From JBFMFR01 sp040752025 (GTDB taxonomy: Bacteria > Chloroflexota > Anaerolineae > Anaerolineales > UBA4823), in assembly GCA_040752025.1 (NCBI GenBank), contig JBFMFR010000064.1, forward strand, positions 1 through 38,095: a stretch of 38,095 nucleotides of DNA. The letters are read 5' to 3'. The position numbers and the translations under genes were made by a program. Of this stretch, positions 23,124 through 30,896 are shown piece after piece (position 1 is the stretch's first letter; each line of letters begins with the position of its first letter). The notes below the pieces were generated by a model. The model was not told where the DNA came from. It made no database searches and saw only the letters and a program-made list of their open reading frames with translations.

Positions 23124-23960
23124 ATGACCCCTAAAGAAAAAATCCTGTTCAGCGAAGAGCAAGAGACTTTGCTGATCACGCTCTACTGCCGGGCAGTGAG
23201 CGGAGAGCAGTTGCTTTTCAACGATCCCAAGTCCCAGGAGATCCTCGAAAGCATCGAATACGATTTCTCGCGCCTCAAAGTGCCCCTCAAAACCTGCCTG
23301 ACCGTCTGCATCCGCGCCAAGAAATTGGACGACTATGCCCGCCAGTTTTTAAAGGCGCACCTGCAGAGTGCGGAACAAGAAGTTCCGGTTGTGCTCCACC
23401 TGGGCTGCGGCCTGGACAGCCGCTGCCTGCGGGTGGACAACGGCTGGGTGGAATGGTACGACCTGGACCTGCCGGCGGTGATCGAGCTGCGCGGCAAGTT
23501 CTACGAAGAGACCGATCGTTACCACATGATCGCGGCCTCAGCCGCCGATCTGCGCTGGCTGGAGCAGGTCAATGCCCAGGGCCGCCCGGTGATGGTCATC
23601 GCCGAAGGGCTGCTGATGTACCTGTCCGAGGCGCAGGTCAAAGCCCTGCTGCTGGCCTTGCAGCAGGCTTTCCCCGGCTGCCAGGTGGCCTTCGACGCTT
23701 TCAGCACCCTGACCGCCCGGAGCGTGGGGCGGCACGCCTCCCTGCGCCAGACCGGCGCGGCCGTGCACTGGGGCATCGACGATGCCGGCGCCATCGAAAC
23801 CTGGGCGCCGGGCATTCGTCTCGAAGAAGAGTGGTTCTTCGCGCAGTCCGAGCTGGTCGAGCGCATGGATTGGGGCTACCGCCTGGCGTTCAAACTGGCG
23901 GGGGCCTTTGCCCTCGTGAACAAGGCGCACAGGATTCTTTTATTCAGCCTCTCACAATAA
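23124..23960 (+). CDS. Leucine carboxyl methyltransferase-like (LCM/TcmP) SAM methyltransferase
   Basis: A 278-residue class I methyltransferase of the LCM/PPM1 family, whose bacterial members are O-methyltransferases such as TcmP. The SAM-binding motif is VVLHLGCGLDSR (about 89-100). It is followed by YDLDLPAVIELR, the acidic-end motif and family hallmark, then MVIAEGLLMYLSEAQV and a C-terminal substrate-binding part. The ATG at 23124 begins a natural N-terminus (MTPKEKILFSEEQETL); a longer frame running through the Ns is not credible. Residues 83-88 (AEQEVP) are encoded by an 18-bp sequence that recurs in the WD40 gene. The substrate is unknown. Confidence 0.85.
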   Translation: MTPKEKILFSEEQETLLITLYCRAVSGEQLLFNDPKSQEILESIEYDFSRLKVPLKTCLTVCIRAKKLDDYARQFLKAHLQSAEQEVPVVLHLGCGLDSRCLRVDNGWVEWYDLDLPAVIELRGKFYEETDRYHMIAASAADLRWLEQVNAQGRPVMVIAEGLLMYLSEAQVKALLLALQQAFPGCQVAFDAFSTLTARSVGRHASLRQTGAAVHWGIDDAGAIETWAPGIRLEEEWFFAQSELVERMDWGYRLAFKLAGAFALVNKAHRILLFSLSQ

Positions 23961-24011
23961 ATCCATCCAGAAGACACCTTTACAATTTCCTTCACAGGAA
24001 GCAACGACAAC

Positions 24012-24040
24012 TTGACCCACATCAAATTTCATGATATATT
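24012..24040 (+). promoter_or_regulatory. Promoter and AT-rich operator-like region of the toxin-antitoxin pair
   Basis: TTGACC (24012-24017) and TATATT (24035-24040) are spaced by 17 nt, 41 nt before the antitoxin ATG. From 24034 to 24066 the sequence is a run of TATATTGAT/TATAATATTGATA-type direct and inverted repeats, as expected for autoregulatory binding of a ribbon-helix-helix antitoxin. Confidence 0.55.
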
Positions 24041-24080
24041 GATGATGTATAATATTGATACGTATAAAGGATTTTCTGTG

Positions 24081-24341
24081 ATGACTAACCTAACCCATCG
24101 TCCAATTCAGGTCTACCTTGAAGAGCGGCAGTCTCGAGCGCTACGCAGCCTAGCCAAAAACCAGAAAACTACGCTCTCAGAGTTAATTCGTCGCGGTGTT
24201 GATTTGGTATTAAGCCAGATACCGCCTGAAGAGGATCCAGCCTATAAAATAATCGCTTTGGGCGAATCGGATTTTGATGACCTGAGCATAAATCATGATC
24301 AGCACATTCTCCAGATACTTGAAGAGGAAAGTCTGTCTTGA
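24081..24341 (+). CDS. VapB-like ribbon-helix-helix antitoxin
   Basis: An 86-residue protein. Residues 6-45 (HRPIQVYLEERQSRALRSLA, then TLSELIRRGVDLVL) fit a ribbon-helix-helix (CopG/Arc-like) DNA-binding fold. The acidic C-terminal tail would wrap the toxin. The frame is open from 24012, but AAAGGA lies 8 nt before the ATG at 24081 and the fold starts there; the upstream part is the promoter. Its stop codon overlaps the toxin start, so the two are translationally coupled. Base composition is AT-richer than the neighbours, which suggests acquisition. Confidence 0.82.
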   Translation: MTNLTHRPIQVYLEERQSRALRSLAKNQKTTLSELIRRGVDLVLSQIPPEEDPAYKIIALGESDFDDLSINHDQHILQILEEESLS

Positions 24342-24748
24342 GCCAGCAGGTGTTTGTTGATACCAGCGCCTGGGTTGCCATCGCCGACCACCGTGATGCG
24401 CGCCACAACCAGGCCGTAGCACGCTATAAGCAACTACTGGGCCATCAAATCATCTTAGTGACAACCAGCCTGATCCTTTCCGAAACCTATATAATGTTAC
24501 GTCGCCGCTTAGGTTTTCAGGCTGCCATGCAGTTTCTCGAAAGCACCAACCAAAGCCCGCGCGTCGAAATTATCTTTCCTACGCAAGATCATGAGCAGCA
24601 GGCGAAGCGTATCCTACAAAAATACAACGACCAAGAATTTAGCTTGGCAGATGCGATCAGTTTCGTGTGTATGCAGCAGACCAGATTGACTCGGGCCTTT
24701 GCTTACGATCAACACTTTGTCATCGCCGGCTTCACATGCCTGGAATAA
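24338..24748 (+). CDS. VapC-like PIN-domain toxin ribonuclease
   Basis: A 136-residue PIN-domain protein, the presumed toxic RNase of the pair. The four acidic positions are visible: Asp8 in VFVDTSAW, Glu near 47 in LSETY, Asp near 107 in SLADAISF and Asp near 126 in AFAYDQHF. Length is typical of VapC. The TTG start overlaps the antitoxin stop (TTGA), so its synthesis depends on antitoxin translation. Known VapC enzymes cleave tRNAs or rRNA; the target here is unknown. Confidence 0.85.
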   Translation: MSQQVFVDTSAWVAIADHRDARHNQAVARYKQLLGHQIILVTTSLILSETYIMLRRRLGFQAAMQFLESTNQSPRVEIIFPTQDHEQQAKRILQKYNDQEFSLADAISFVCMQQTRLTRAFAYDQHFVIAGFTCLE

Positions 24749-24792
24749 ATTGCTCCAAGAGTAACAACACCTCTTAGCCATCTTCCAGGAGA

Positions 24793-25656
24793 ACGCCTGA
24801 AACCAATTTCGAGCGCGAAAAGCAGTGGTGGGACGCCAAAGCGCCCAAGGAAGAGACTGACCGGGCAGACGAAGCCATCAACCGGGCGCTGCGCTGGCGG
24901 GAGATCGAGCGGCGGCTGGACGGCGTGCGCACCATCCTGGACGTTGGCGCGGCCACGGGCGCCTTTTCCATCCCCCTGGCGCGGCGCGGCTACCAGGTCA
25001 CCCACCTGGATCTGGCCCCCGCCGCCCTGGAGATCGCCCGCCAGAAAGCTCACGGCCTGGAGAACATGCGCTTCGTAGAGGGCAACGCCGCCGACCTGGC
25101 CCAGTTCCCCGAGCGGAGCTTCGACCTGGTGCTGAACATGGACGGGGCCATCTCCTTCTGCGGCTCGTCCGCCGTGCAGGCTCTGCAAGAGGCCTGCCGG
25201 GTAACGGGCAAGACCCTGATTGTGACTGCCTCTCACCGGGCGCGGTTGGCTGCCGTGCTGATCGCAGCCTCGCTGGAGATCTACGGAAGCTTTACGCCGG
25301 CGGCGGCGGCCATGCTGGAAACCGGCGCCTGGCACCAGGAGCAGTTCCCCGAAAACCCGGCGCTGGCCCGCGGCATGACCCAGGATTACATGGGCGCTCT
25401 ACAGGCTTTCACGCCCGGCGAAGTGCGAGAAATCCTGGAGCAGTGCGGCCTGCACGTCTTGCGCTGCGGCGGGCTCGGCTCACTGGCCAGCCTGTGCGGC
25501 CCGGAGACAGTCGGACGCGTCTTGCAGGATGACAGCCTGCTACGCACTTTCCTGGATGATTGTGAGACCTTCGACCGCGAGCTGCTGCCCTGCGGGCCGG
25601 GCACGCGCCAGCGCTCCGGCCTGATCGCCGTAGCCGAGCGCATCCAGCCGGGCTAG
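24793..25656 (+). CDS. Class I SAM-dependent methyltransferase (start codon uncertain)
   Basis: A methyltransferase with motif I ILDVGAATGAF, motif II HLDLAPAALEIARQKA and the later LVLNMDGAISFCG, resembling UbiE/Methyltransf_11 proteins. The first standard start is a GTG at 24925, but that is only four codons before motif I. In the same frame, coding-like sequence extends upstream (TNFEREKQWWDAKAP, then an alpha-helical stretch to RRLDGVRT), as related methyltransferases have. An in-frame TAG at 24775-24777 closes it, and no ATG, GTG or TTG lies between. I give 24793, an ACG beside AGGAGA, as a tentative coding boundary. The start may be non-canonical, or an ATG may have been lost. Its stop codon shares a palindromic CTAG with the convergent gene's stop. 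Confidence 0.7.
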   Translation, partial: TPETNFEREKQWWDAKAPKEETDRADEAINRALRWREIERRLDGVRTILDVGAATGAFSIPLARRGYQVTHLDLAPAALEIARQKAHGLENMRFVEGNAADLAQFPERSFDLVLNMDGAISFCGSSAVQALQEACRVTGKTLIVTASHRARLAAVLIAASLEIYGSFTPAAAAMLETGAWHQEQFPENPALARGMTQDYMGALQAFTPGEVREILEQCGLHVLRCGGLGSLASLCGPETVGRVLQDDSLLRTFLDDCETFDRELLPCGPGTRQRSGLIAVAERIQPG

Positions 25657-26720
25657 AGCTCGTCCGGCAGGCGCATGGCGAACTCGCAGGCCTCGTCGCC
25701 GCGCAGCACCGACTTGACGATCTCCACCGTCACCGGCTGCCCCAGGGCGCCTTCCCACTGCTGACGGAACCAACCGGCCCCGCAGTAGCAGAAGGTCACC
25801 GGCATGCCCTGGTCCATGTGATTGCGCACCTGCGGGCAGAAACAATACGCCCTGCGCCGTTCGAGATCGTTCGTGGCAGCCGCGTACCCCTTAGGGTCGC
25901 GCGGCTGCTTGACCGAGTAGATCACGTTCCCTTCGCGCCTCGGGCGGTCGCTCCAGCCCGGGTCGGCTTCCATGAAGTCCAGGACGGCGTCCACCGCCTG
26001 TATCGGGCCCGCGCCGCTGGCGCGCGCCCCTTCGTAGGCCGCCCTGAGCTTGGCGACCTGGCTGGCCGGGAAGACGTGGGCGCAACTGGAGAGCGCATCA
26101 TATTTCTGGTACTCGTCCGCCAGTACATCCAGGCGCTGCACGGCGCCGCGCAGCCAGCCGAAACGCTCGTCCAGGCTGGTTTCGAGGCCGATCGCCGGAC
26201 TGCCTTGCAGCACATCCTGCGCCTTTCCTTCGCCGAGCACGCGCACCAGGCTCTTCGCCAGCAGGTCGTTCCAGGCGTGGATGACGAACTGCGCCTCGAT
26301 CCCGGGTCCCTGCGGGTCACTATCGGACAGGTAAACTTCCCGGCAGAATTCGTCCGAGGTGATGCCCAGTTCGCTGGCGCGGCCGTACAGCGTGCGGTAG
26401 GTTTCGCCCAGCTTCTCCGGGGCAGCGCGGTGCACCAGCGAGAGCACTTGCAAAGCTGGCAGGCGCCGCGTGCTGAACTGCGCGCCCTCCAGCGGCTGCC
26501 GGACAGGGATGCCGATTTCGACATCATCGCCGTCCTTGATACTGGTGACGAACTGGAAAACACAGAAAGGCGCCCCGGCGACCTGCTCTTCCGGGACCTG
26601 CTGCGCCAGTTCCGCCAGCGCCTGTTGGATTTCACTGCGCTCTTTCACCACCAGGCGGCGGGTGACCGCCAGCGTCTCCGCCAGGTGTTTGTGCTCGATT
26701 CCGAATTCTTTCAACGACAT
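25653..26720 (-). CDS. GyrI-like ligand-binding domain fused to a Cys-rich DUF6144/V4R-like domain
   Basis: A 355-residue protein. Residues about 45-160 resemble the GyrI/AraC-effector small-molecule-binding fold: APFCVFQF, DGDDVEIGIPV, STRRLPALQVLSLVH, YRTLYGRASELG and EVYLSD. The middle (165-290) is helical. The C-terminal part has paired cysteines, YCFCPQVRN and TFCYCGAGWFRQQWE, then VTVEIVKSVLRGDEACEFAM, which I recall from DUF6144/V4R-like sensor domains. No DNA-binding domain is seen, so it is a putative stand-alone sensor. A GTG at 26726 is in frame, but GGAGG is 7 nt before the ATG at 26720. TATAAT lies at 26756-26761 on the minus strand. It converges with the methyltransferase gene on a shared CTAG. 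Confidence 0.65.
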   Translation of the reverse strand: MSLKEFGIEHKHLAETLAVTRRLVVKERSEIQQALAELAQQVPEEQVAGAPFCVFQFVTSIKDGDDVEIGIPVRQPLEGAQFSTRRLPALQVLSLVHRAAPEKLGETYRTLYGRASELGITSDEFCREVYLSDSDPQGPGIEAQFVIHAWNDLLAKSLVRVLGEGKAQDVLQGSPAIGLETSLDERFGWLRGAVQRLDVLADEYQKYDALSSCAHVFPASQVAKLRAAYEGARASGAGPIQAVDAVLDFMEADPGWSDRPRREGNVIYSVKQPRDPKGYAAATNDLERRRAYCFCPQVRNHMDQGMPVTFCYCGAGWFRQQWEGALGQPVTVEIVKSVLRGDEACEFAMRLPDEL

Positions 26721-26755
26721 CTCCACGCCTCCACACAGGATCGAAAATTTGCCAA

Positions 26756-26761
26756 ATTATA
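26756..26761 (-). promoter_or_regulatory. Possible -10 for the GyrI-like gene
   Basis: The minus strand reads TATAAT 35 nt before the ATG at 26720. No good -35 is seen at 17 nt. Confidence 0.35.
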
Positions 26762-26909
26762 GTTGCTAACGGTAGGAGCGCAGGCCCTGCACCCAGGTTC
26801 CCCACCGCAGCGCCTGCGCCCGCAGGATGATCTTACATCCACCATATAAATTACCCACGAGCGTCCTGCCAGGTTCAGGCTCGGGGCGCTCCCAATCTCG
26901 TGAGCGAAA

Positions 26910-26933
26910 CCGCGCAGCCGCGCAGCCGCGCGG
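26910..26933. repeat. Three tandem 8-bp CCGCGCAG units
   Basis: CCGCGCAG at 26910-26917 and 26918-26925 is followed by CCGCGCGG at 26926-26933, in the divergent intergenic region 26727-27035. A 12-bp direct repeat GAGCGAAACCGC occurs at 26902-26913 and 27005-27016. Apart from the two promoter candidates, nothing else is recognised in this 309-nt gap. Confidence 0.6.
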
Positions 26934-26957
26934 CCATTGCATTGCAGGCCAGTTCCG

Positions 26958-26966
26958 TGCTACACT
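26958..26966 (+). promoter_or_regulatory. Extended -10 promoter before the WD40 lipoprotein gene
   Basis: TGCTACACT lies 69 nt before the ATG at 27036. It matches the recurring TGnTANANT element. Confidence 0.4.
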
Positions 26967-27035
26967 CTGGTAGAAGGCCATTCGTATGGTCTGTCCAATC
27001 CGTAGAGCGAAACCGCTGAAAGCGAGAGAGACCCC

Positions 27036-29429
27036 ATGCACGCCTCGCCTTCCCCCAGTCGAGTTATCCCGGCGCTGTTCTGCCTGGTCTGCGCCATGCT
27101 GGCCTGCCAGCGCTCCATCAGATCGCCGTCCGCTTCCGTTACCCCTACCGCTGCCTCGCCCGTAGGGGGCGGGGAGCAACTGACCCCTGCTCCCACGCGT
27201 ACCTTCCCCGGCCCTTCACCCACGCTCCCCCTGCTGCCGCCGCCCACCACTCCTACCGCCACCCCGGTGGTCGCAGCCAGCCCATCGCCCTGGCCCAGGC
27301 CCACGCCGCCGGTCATGCCGTTCTTCCAGCCCGGCCCGGCCCTTTCGGTGGATAACGCCGGGCAGGTGCAGGAACTGGCCCGCTGGGGACAGGGCCAGAT
27401 CAGCGGCTTGAGCCGCGTTCCGGGCCGTGACCTGTTCGTTGTGGGCACATCCACCGGCGTTTACCTGTATGACGCCAAGGCCCTGCAAGAGCTGCGCTAC
27501 TTCGAGACGCCGCGCCAGAGCATCCAGCGCATCTACGCTTACGAAGAATTACGCGGCATGTGCTGCTACGCCCTCTCTCCCGATGGCCAGACTCTGGCCC
27601 TGGGCTATAACCAGCAGGTCGACCTGTGGCGCATCGAGGATGGCGAGCTGCTGCAAACCTGGCAGACAGACGATAAAGTGCAGGAGCTGGCCTTCTCGCC
27701 GAACGGGGCCCGGCTGGCAGCCAACGTTCGCTCGAGCGTGCACATCTGGCCGGTTCAAGCTGGCAGCCCGGCCCTATCCATTCAGGGACGCGGCGAATTC
27801 TACGGCTTCTACAGCCTGGCCTTTTCGCCGGACGGGCGCTTCTTGCTCACCGGCAGCGGGGACAACCTGCTGCGCTTGTGGGATCTGTTTGAAGGGCAGG
27901 CCCTGTCCGAAGGACAGGTTCTGACCGAGCCCGGCTTCGTCTCCGCCAACCTGGGCAGCACCCTCACTCACCTGGAATTTGCGGAACAGGAAGTCCCGTC
28001 GCCAGGCGGGGGCACCCTGGCCGGCCTCTCTGAAATGAGCGGAGCACTCTATCTCTGGCAGTTCGCTCCCGGTGGGGGAACCGGCCAGGACCTCCTGCTC
28101 CGCGAGCAGTCCCGCTTCGAGGCCGCCTCGCCCTTTGCTTTCGCGCCGGATGGCGCCACCCTGGCGCTGAACCAGTACGATGCTGATGGCCGCCCCGGGC
28201 TCGAGATCAGGCCGGTTTCGGGCGGCGAACGCCTGCTCACGCTGCATCCGTTGGAGGGGCCGCTCCCCTTGCTGGGCAGCCTGGCCTTCTCCCCGGATGG
28301 CGCCTACCTGGCGGCCGGCGCCCTGGATGGTGCGTTGTTCGTCTGGCGCACGGCAGATGGCGCCCTGCTGCAAAGCATACAGGCTCACGAGCGCCAGGTG
28401 AGCGCCCTGGCTTTCTCCGCCGACGGCCAGACCCTGGCCAGCGCCGACAACCAGGTGGTACAGCTTTGGCGCACGCAGGATGGCCAGCGCCTGCAAGCCC
28501 GCCAGCACGACTTCGGCTTTGCTAACAGCCAGGTCACCGCCGGTGGGCAGGCGCTGGTCACGCTGGACCTGCCCGAATGGAGCCAGGCCGAACCCACGCT
28601 GCAAACCATGCGTTTTTGGAAGGTCCCTACCGGCCGCCTGGAGCTGGAGACGCGCCATCCCGCCAACATGAACGCGGTGGCCTCGCCAGACGGCTCGCTG
28701 CTGGCAGCCCTGAGCGGAAGCTGCCCCAGCGAGGCGGAACAGGAAGTTCCGAGTGAAAAGTGCTCCGTCCAGGTCTGGCGCTACCCCGGCGACGAACTGG
28801 TCTTCAGCCTGGAGACCGACTACCTGAACACGGTCGCCTTCTCCCCCGATAACCGCCGGTTAGCCATCGCCGGAGGCGAACAGGTCGTCATTTACCGGCT
28901 TTCAGACGGGCAGCCGCTCTCCAGCCTGGCGGGTTCGACCGGCGTTGACCGCCTGCTGTTCTCCAACCAGGGCGACCTGCTGGCGGGCTACGTCTACATG
29001 AGCGAACACGCCTGCCTGTGGCGCGCCAGCGACGGCGCCCTGCTGCACACATTGCAGTCCCAGGCCAATTTCGGCGTCTTCTTCCCCAGCAGCCTGGCCT
29101 TCTCGCCCGACGACCGCCAGTTGGCCATCGGCTTCAACGGCATGGTCGGGCAGTGGCAGACAGCGGACGGCAGCGAAGGCCCCTCCTGGATGGCGCACAA
29201 CTACGAAGTAACCCGCCTGGATTTCTCCCCGGATGGCGCCCTGCTGGCCTCCGGCTCGTGGGACGGCAGCCTGAGCCTGTCGGATGTGCGCGCCGGGAAG
29301 CTGGCAAGCTCCCTGCCAGGTCACACTGCCCCGGTGCAAAGCCTGGCCTTCGCCTCGGACGGGGCCTTCATCGTTTCCACCGCCTGGGATGGCACCCTGC
29401 GCATCTGGGGCCTGCCAGGCGCGCCCTGA
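27036..29429 (+). CDS. WD40-repeat lipoprotein
   Basis: A 797-residue exported beta-propeller protein. Residues 1-23 are a hydrophobic signal ending at Cys24 (AMLACQ), a plausible lipobox, so the mature protein is probably tethered outside the membrane. A Pro/Thr-rich linker (about 30-100) follows. The rest is built of about 12-13 WD40-like units with the recurring pattern LAFSPDGxxLAxG...LWR..DG (for example SPDGRFLLTGSGDNLLRLWDL and SPDGALLASGSWDGSLSLSDV), enough for two propellers. Such proteins act as scaffolds or surface binding platforms; no enzyme domain is present. AEQEVP is encoded twice within it by an 18-bp sequence also seen in the methyltransferase gene at 23370. Confidence 0.88.
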   Translation: MHASPSPSRVIPALFCLVCAMLACQRSIRSPSASVTPTAASPVGGGEQLTPAPTRTFPGPSPTLPLLPPPTTPTATPVVAASPSPWPRPTPPVMPFFQPGPALSVDNAGQVQELARWGQGQISGLSRVPGRDLFVVGTSTGVYLYDAKALQELRYFETPRQSIQRIYAYEELRGMCCYALSPDGQTLALGYNQQVDLWRIEDGELLQTWQTDDKVQELAFSPNGARLAANVRSSVHIWPVQAGSPALSIQGRGEFYGFYSLAFSPDGRFLLTGSGDNLLRLWDLFEGQALSEGQVLTEPGFVSANLGSTLTHLEFAEQEVPSPGGGTLAGLSEMSGALYLWQFAPGGGTGQDLLLREQSRFEAASPFAFAPDGATLALNQYDADGRPGLEIRPVSGGERLLTLHPLEGPLPLLGSLAFSPDGAYLAAGALDGALFVWRTADGALLQSIQAHERQVSALAFSADGQTLASADNQVVQLWRTQDGQRLQARQHDFGFANSQVTAGGQALVTLDLPEWSQAEPTLQTMRFWKVPTGRLELETRHPANMNAVASPDGSLLAALSGSCPSEAEQEVPSEKCSVQVWRYPGDELVFSLETDYLNTVAFSPDNRRLAIAGGEQVVIYRLSDGQPLSSLAGSTGVDRLLFSNQGDLLAGYVYMSEHACLWRASDGALLHTLQSQANFGVFFPSSLAFSPDDRQLAIGFNGMVGQWQTADGSEGPSWMAHNYEVTRLDFSPDGALLASGSWDGSLSLSDVRAGKLASSLPGHTAPVQSLAFASDGAFIVSTAWDGTLRIWGLPGAP

Positions 29430-29467
29430 ACAGCTTTTCCAAGAGAGCTTCCTTTGCGCACAGGTCG

Positions 29468-29476
29468 TGCTACAAT
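29468..29476 (+). promoter_or_regulatory. Extended -10 promoter before the small membrane protein gene
   Basis: TGCTACAAT lies 29 nt before the ATG at 29506; identical to the element at 20387. Confidence 0.5.
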
Positions 29477-29505
29477 TAACGCTACACCTGATACAGGAGG
29501 TAGAA

Positions 29506-29817
29506 ATGAAAATCAAAAGCAGCCTGACTTCTATCTTGCTCGGCATCTGGCTGGCGCTCACCGGGCTGATCGCCTTGCTCAACCTGCGCTTCCCCTTCAT
29601 GGAGGTGGTCATGGGCCTCCTGGCCCTGGCCGCCGGCGCGCTTTTCCTCTACAGTCTGTGGGGCAAACTGACCTCCAACATTGGCATGCTGCTGCTCAGT
29701 TTATGGCTGATCTTGCACGGGGCGCTGCTGCTCTTCAGCCTGAGCTTCCCGTACAGCGATACGGCTGCCGCCATTTTAGCCCTGGCCGCCGGCGCTTTCC
29801 TGCTGCTGCGCCGGTAG
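29506..29817 (+). CDS. Four-helix small membrane protein made of an internal duplication
   Basis: A 103-residue protein with four hydrophobic segments. The two halves are clearly related: LGIWLALTGLIALLNLRFPF then LLALAAGALFLY in the first, and LSLWLILHGALLLFSLSFPY then ILALAAGAFLLL in the second. This is a tandem duplication of a two-helix unit of about 45 residues. AGGAGG lies 5 nt before the ATG; an alternative start far upstream in the WD40 gene is not credible. Function is unknown. The extended -10 at 29468 suggests its own transcript. Confidence 0.75.
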   Translation: MKIKSSLTSILLGIWLALTGLIALLNLRFPFMEVVMGLLALAAGALFLYSLWGKLTSNIGMLLLSLWLILHGALLLFSLSFPYSDTAAAILALAAGAFLLLRR

Positions 29818-29841
29818 CCTGGTTTCACCGGATATAAACAC

Positions 29842-30879
29842 ATGAACGAAACTTACAAAACCACAGGCCAGGTTGTGGCCGTCCTGACCGGCGCAGACCC
29901 CGATTCGCTGGTGACAGCTCGCCAGCCGCAGGTTGTCGTCAACTTCAGCGGCCTCGAAGGCGATAAACACAGCGGCTTCACGCGCCCATCGGACGGGCGC
30001 ACGCCCTATTACCCGCGCGGCACGGGCATCCGCAACGACCGCCAGGTTTCGATCGTCTCCGTCGAAGAACTCGAGCAGGTCGCCGCCGCGCTGGGGCTGC
30101 CCGAAATCCTGCCCGAATGGCTGGGGGCCAACCTGCTGCTCAGCGGAATCCCCAACCTCACCCAACTGCCGACCCGCACGCGCCTGGTGTTCTCCCACGG
30201 CGTGGTGCTGTCTGTCACCGGCGAAAACCTGCCCTGCACCGGCCCCGGGAAAGTGCTGCAAGACCACTACAATCAGGATGGTCTGGCAACACAGTTCCCC
30301 CAGGCCGCCATACAGCGCCGCGGCCTGGTAGCCGTGGTCGAGAAGCCCGGCATCCTCTGGCCCGGCGAGCAGGTGGAGATCGAAAGGCCTGCGCTGCCGC
30401 AGGCGCCCTTCCTCCAGGACTGCCTGGAGCGCCTGCAGTTCCTCTACCAGGAGATGAGCGCCGCCCTGCACGGCCTGCCGCCAGAAGCCCTGGATTGGAC
30501 TCCCGGCGCGGACGCTCCCGAGGGACTCAACTCGCTGGGCGTCCTGGCGGTGCACGTCGCCGGCGCGCAGCGCTACTGGCTGGGCGACGTGCTGGCCGGC
30601 GAGCCCTCCGGCAGGGAGCGCGCCGCCGAGTTCCGGGCGCGCGGCTTCGAGGCGCAGGCCCTGGAAGAACTGCTCGACCAGGCGCTGGCCTACGCCAGCG
30701 GGGTGCACGAAAACCTGAGCCTGGAGGACCTGCAAACCGAACGCACCTCACCGCGCGACGGGCGCAAATTCACCGCCAGTTGGTGCATCCTGCACAACCT
30801 CGAGCACGTTGCCATCCACCTCGGGCACATGCAGCTCATGCGCTCCCTGTGGGACCAACAGGTAATCCAAAACGAGTAG
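29842..30879 (+). CDS. MOSC domain fused to a DinB-like domain
   Basis: A 345-residue fusion. Residues 1-185 form a MOSC domain (NFSGLEGDKHSG, DRQVSIVS, GANLLLSG, LSVTGENLPCTGPG), with the conserved cysteine at Cys132 that takes sulfur or coordinates molybdenum cofactor in this superfamily. Residues about 195-340 form a DinB/YfiT-like four-helix bundle with a probable metal triad: His238 in LAVHVAGAQRYW, and His322 and His326 in LEHVAIHLGH. DinB-like proteins include thiol S-transferases and metal hydrolases. The pairing suggests a sulfur or thiol transfer role, as inference. The start has only a weak ribosome-binding site, 24 nt after the previous stop. Confidence 0.82.
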   Translation: MNETYKTTGQVVAVLTGADPDSLVTARQPQVVVNFSGLEGDKHSGFTRPSDGRTPYYPRGTGIRNDRQVSIVSVEELEQVAAALGLPEILPEWLGANLLLSGIPNLTQLPTRTRLVFSHGVVLSVTGENLPCTGPGKVLQDHYNQDGLATQFPQAAIQRRGLVAVVEKPGILWPGEQVEIERPALPQAPFLQDCLERLQFLYQEMSAALHGLPPEALDWTPGADAPEGLNSLGVLAVHVAGAQRYWLGDVLAGEPSGRERAAEFRARGFEAQALEELLDQALAYASGVHENLSLEDLQTERTSPRDGRKFTASWCILHNLEHVAIHLGHMQLMRSLWDQQVIQNE

Positions 30880-30896
30880 AGGTTGGCAACGCCGCC

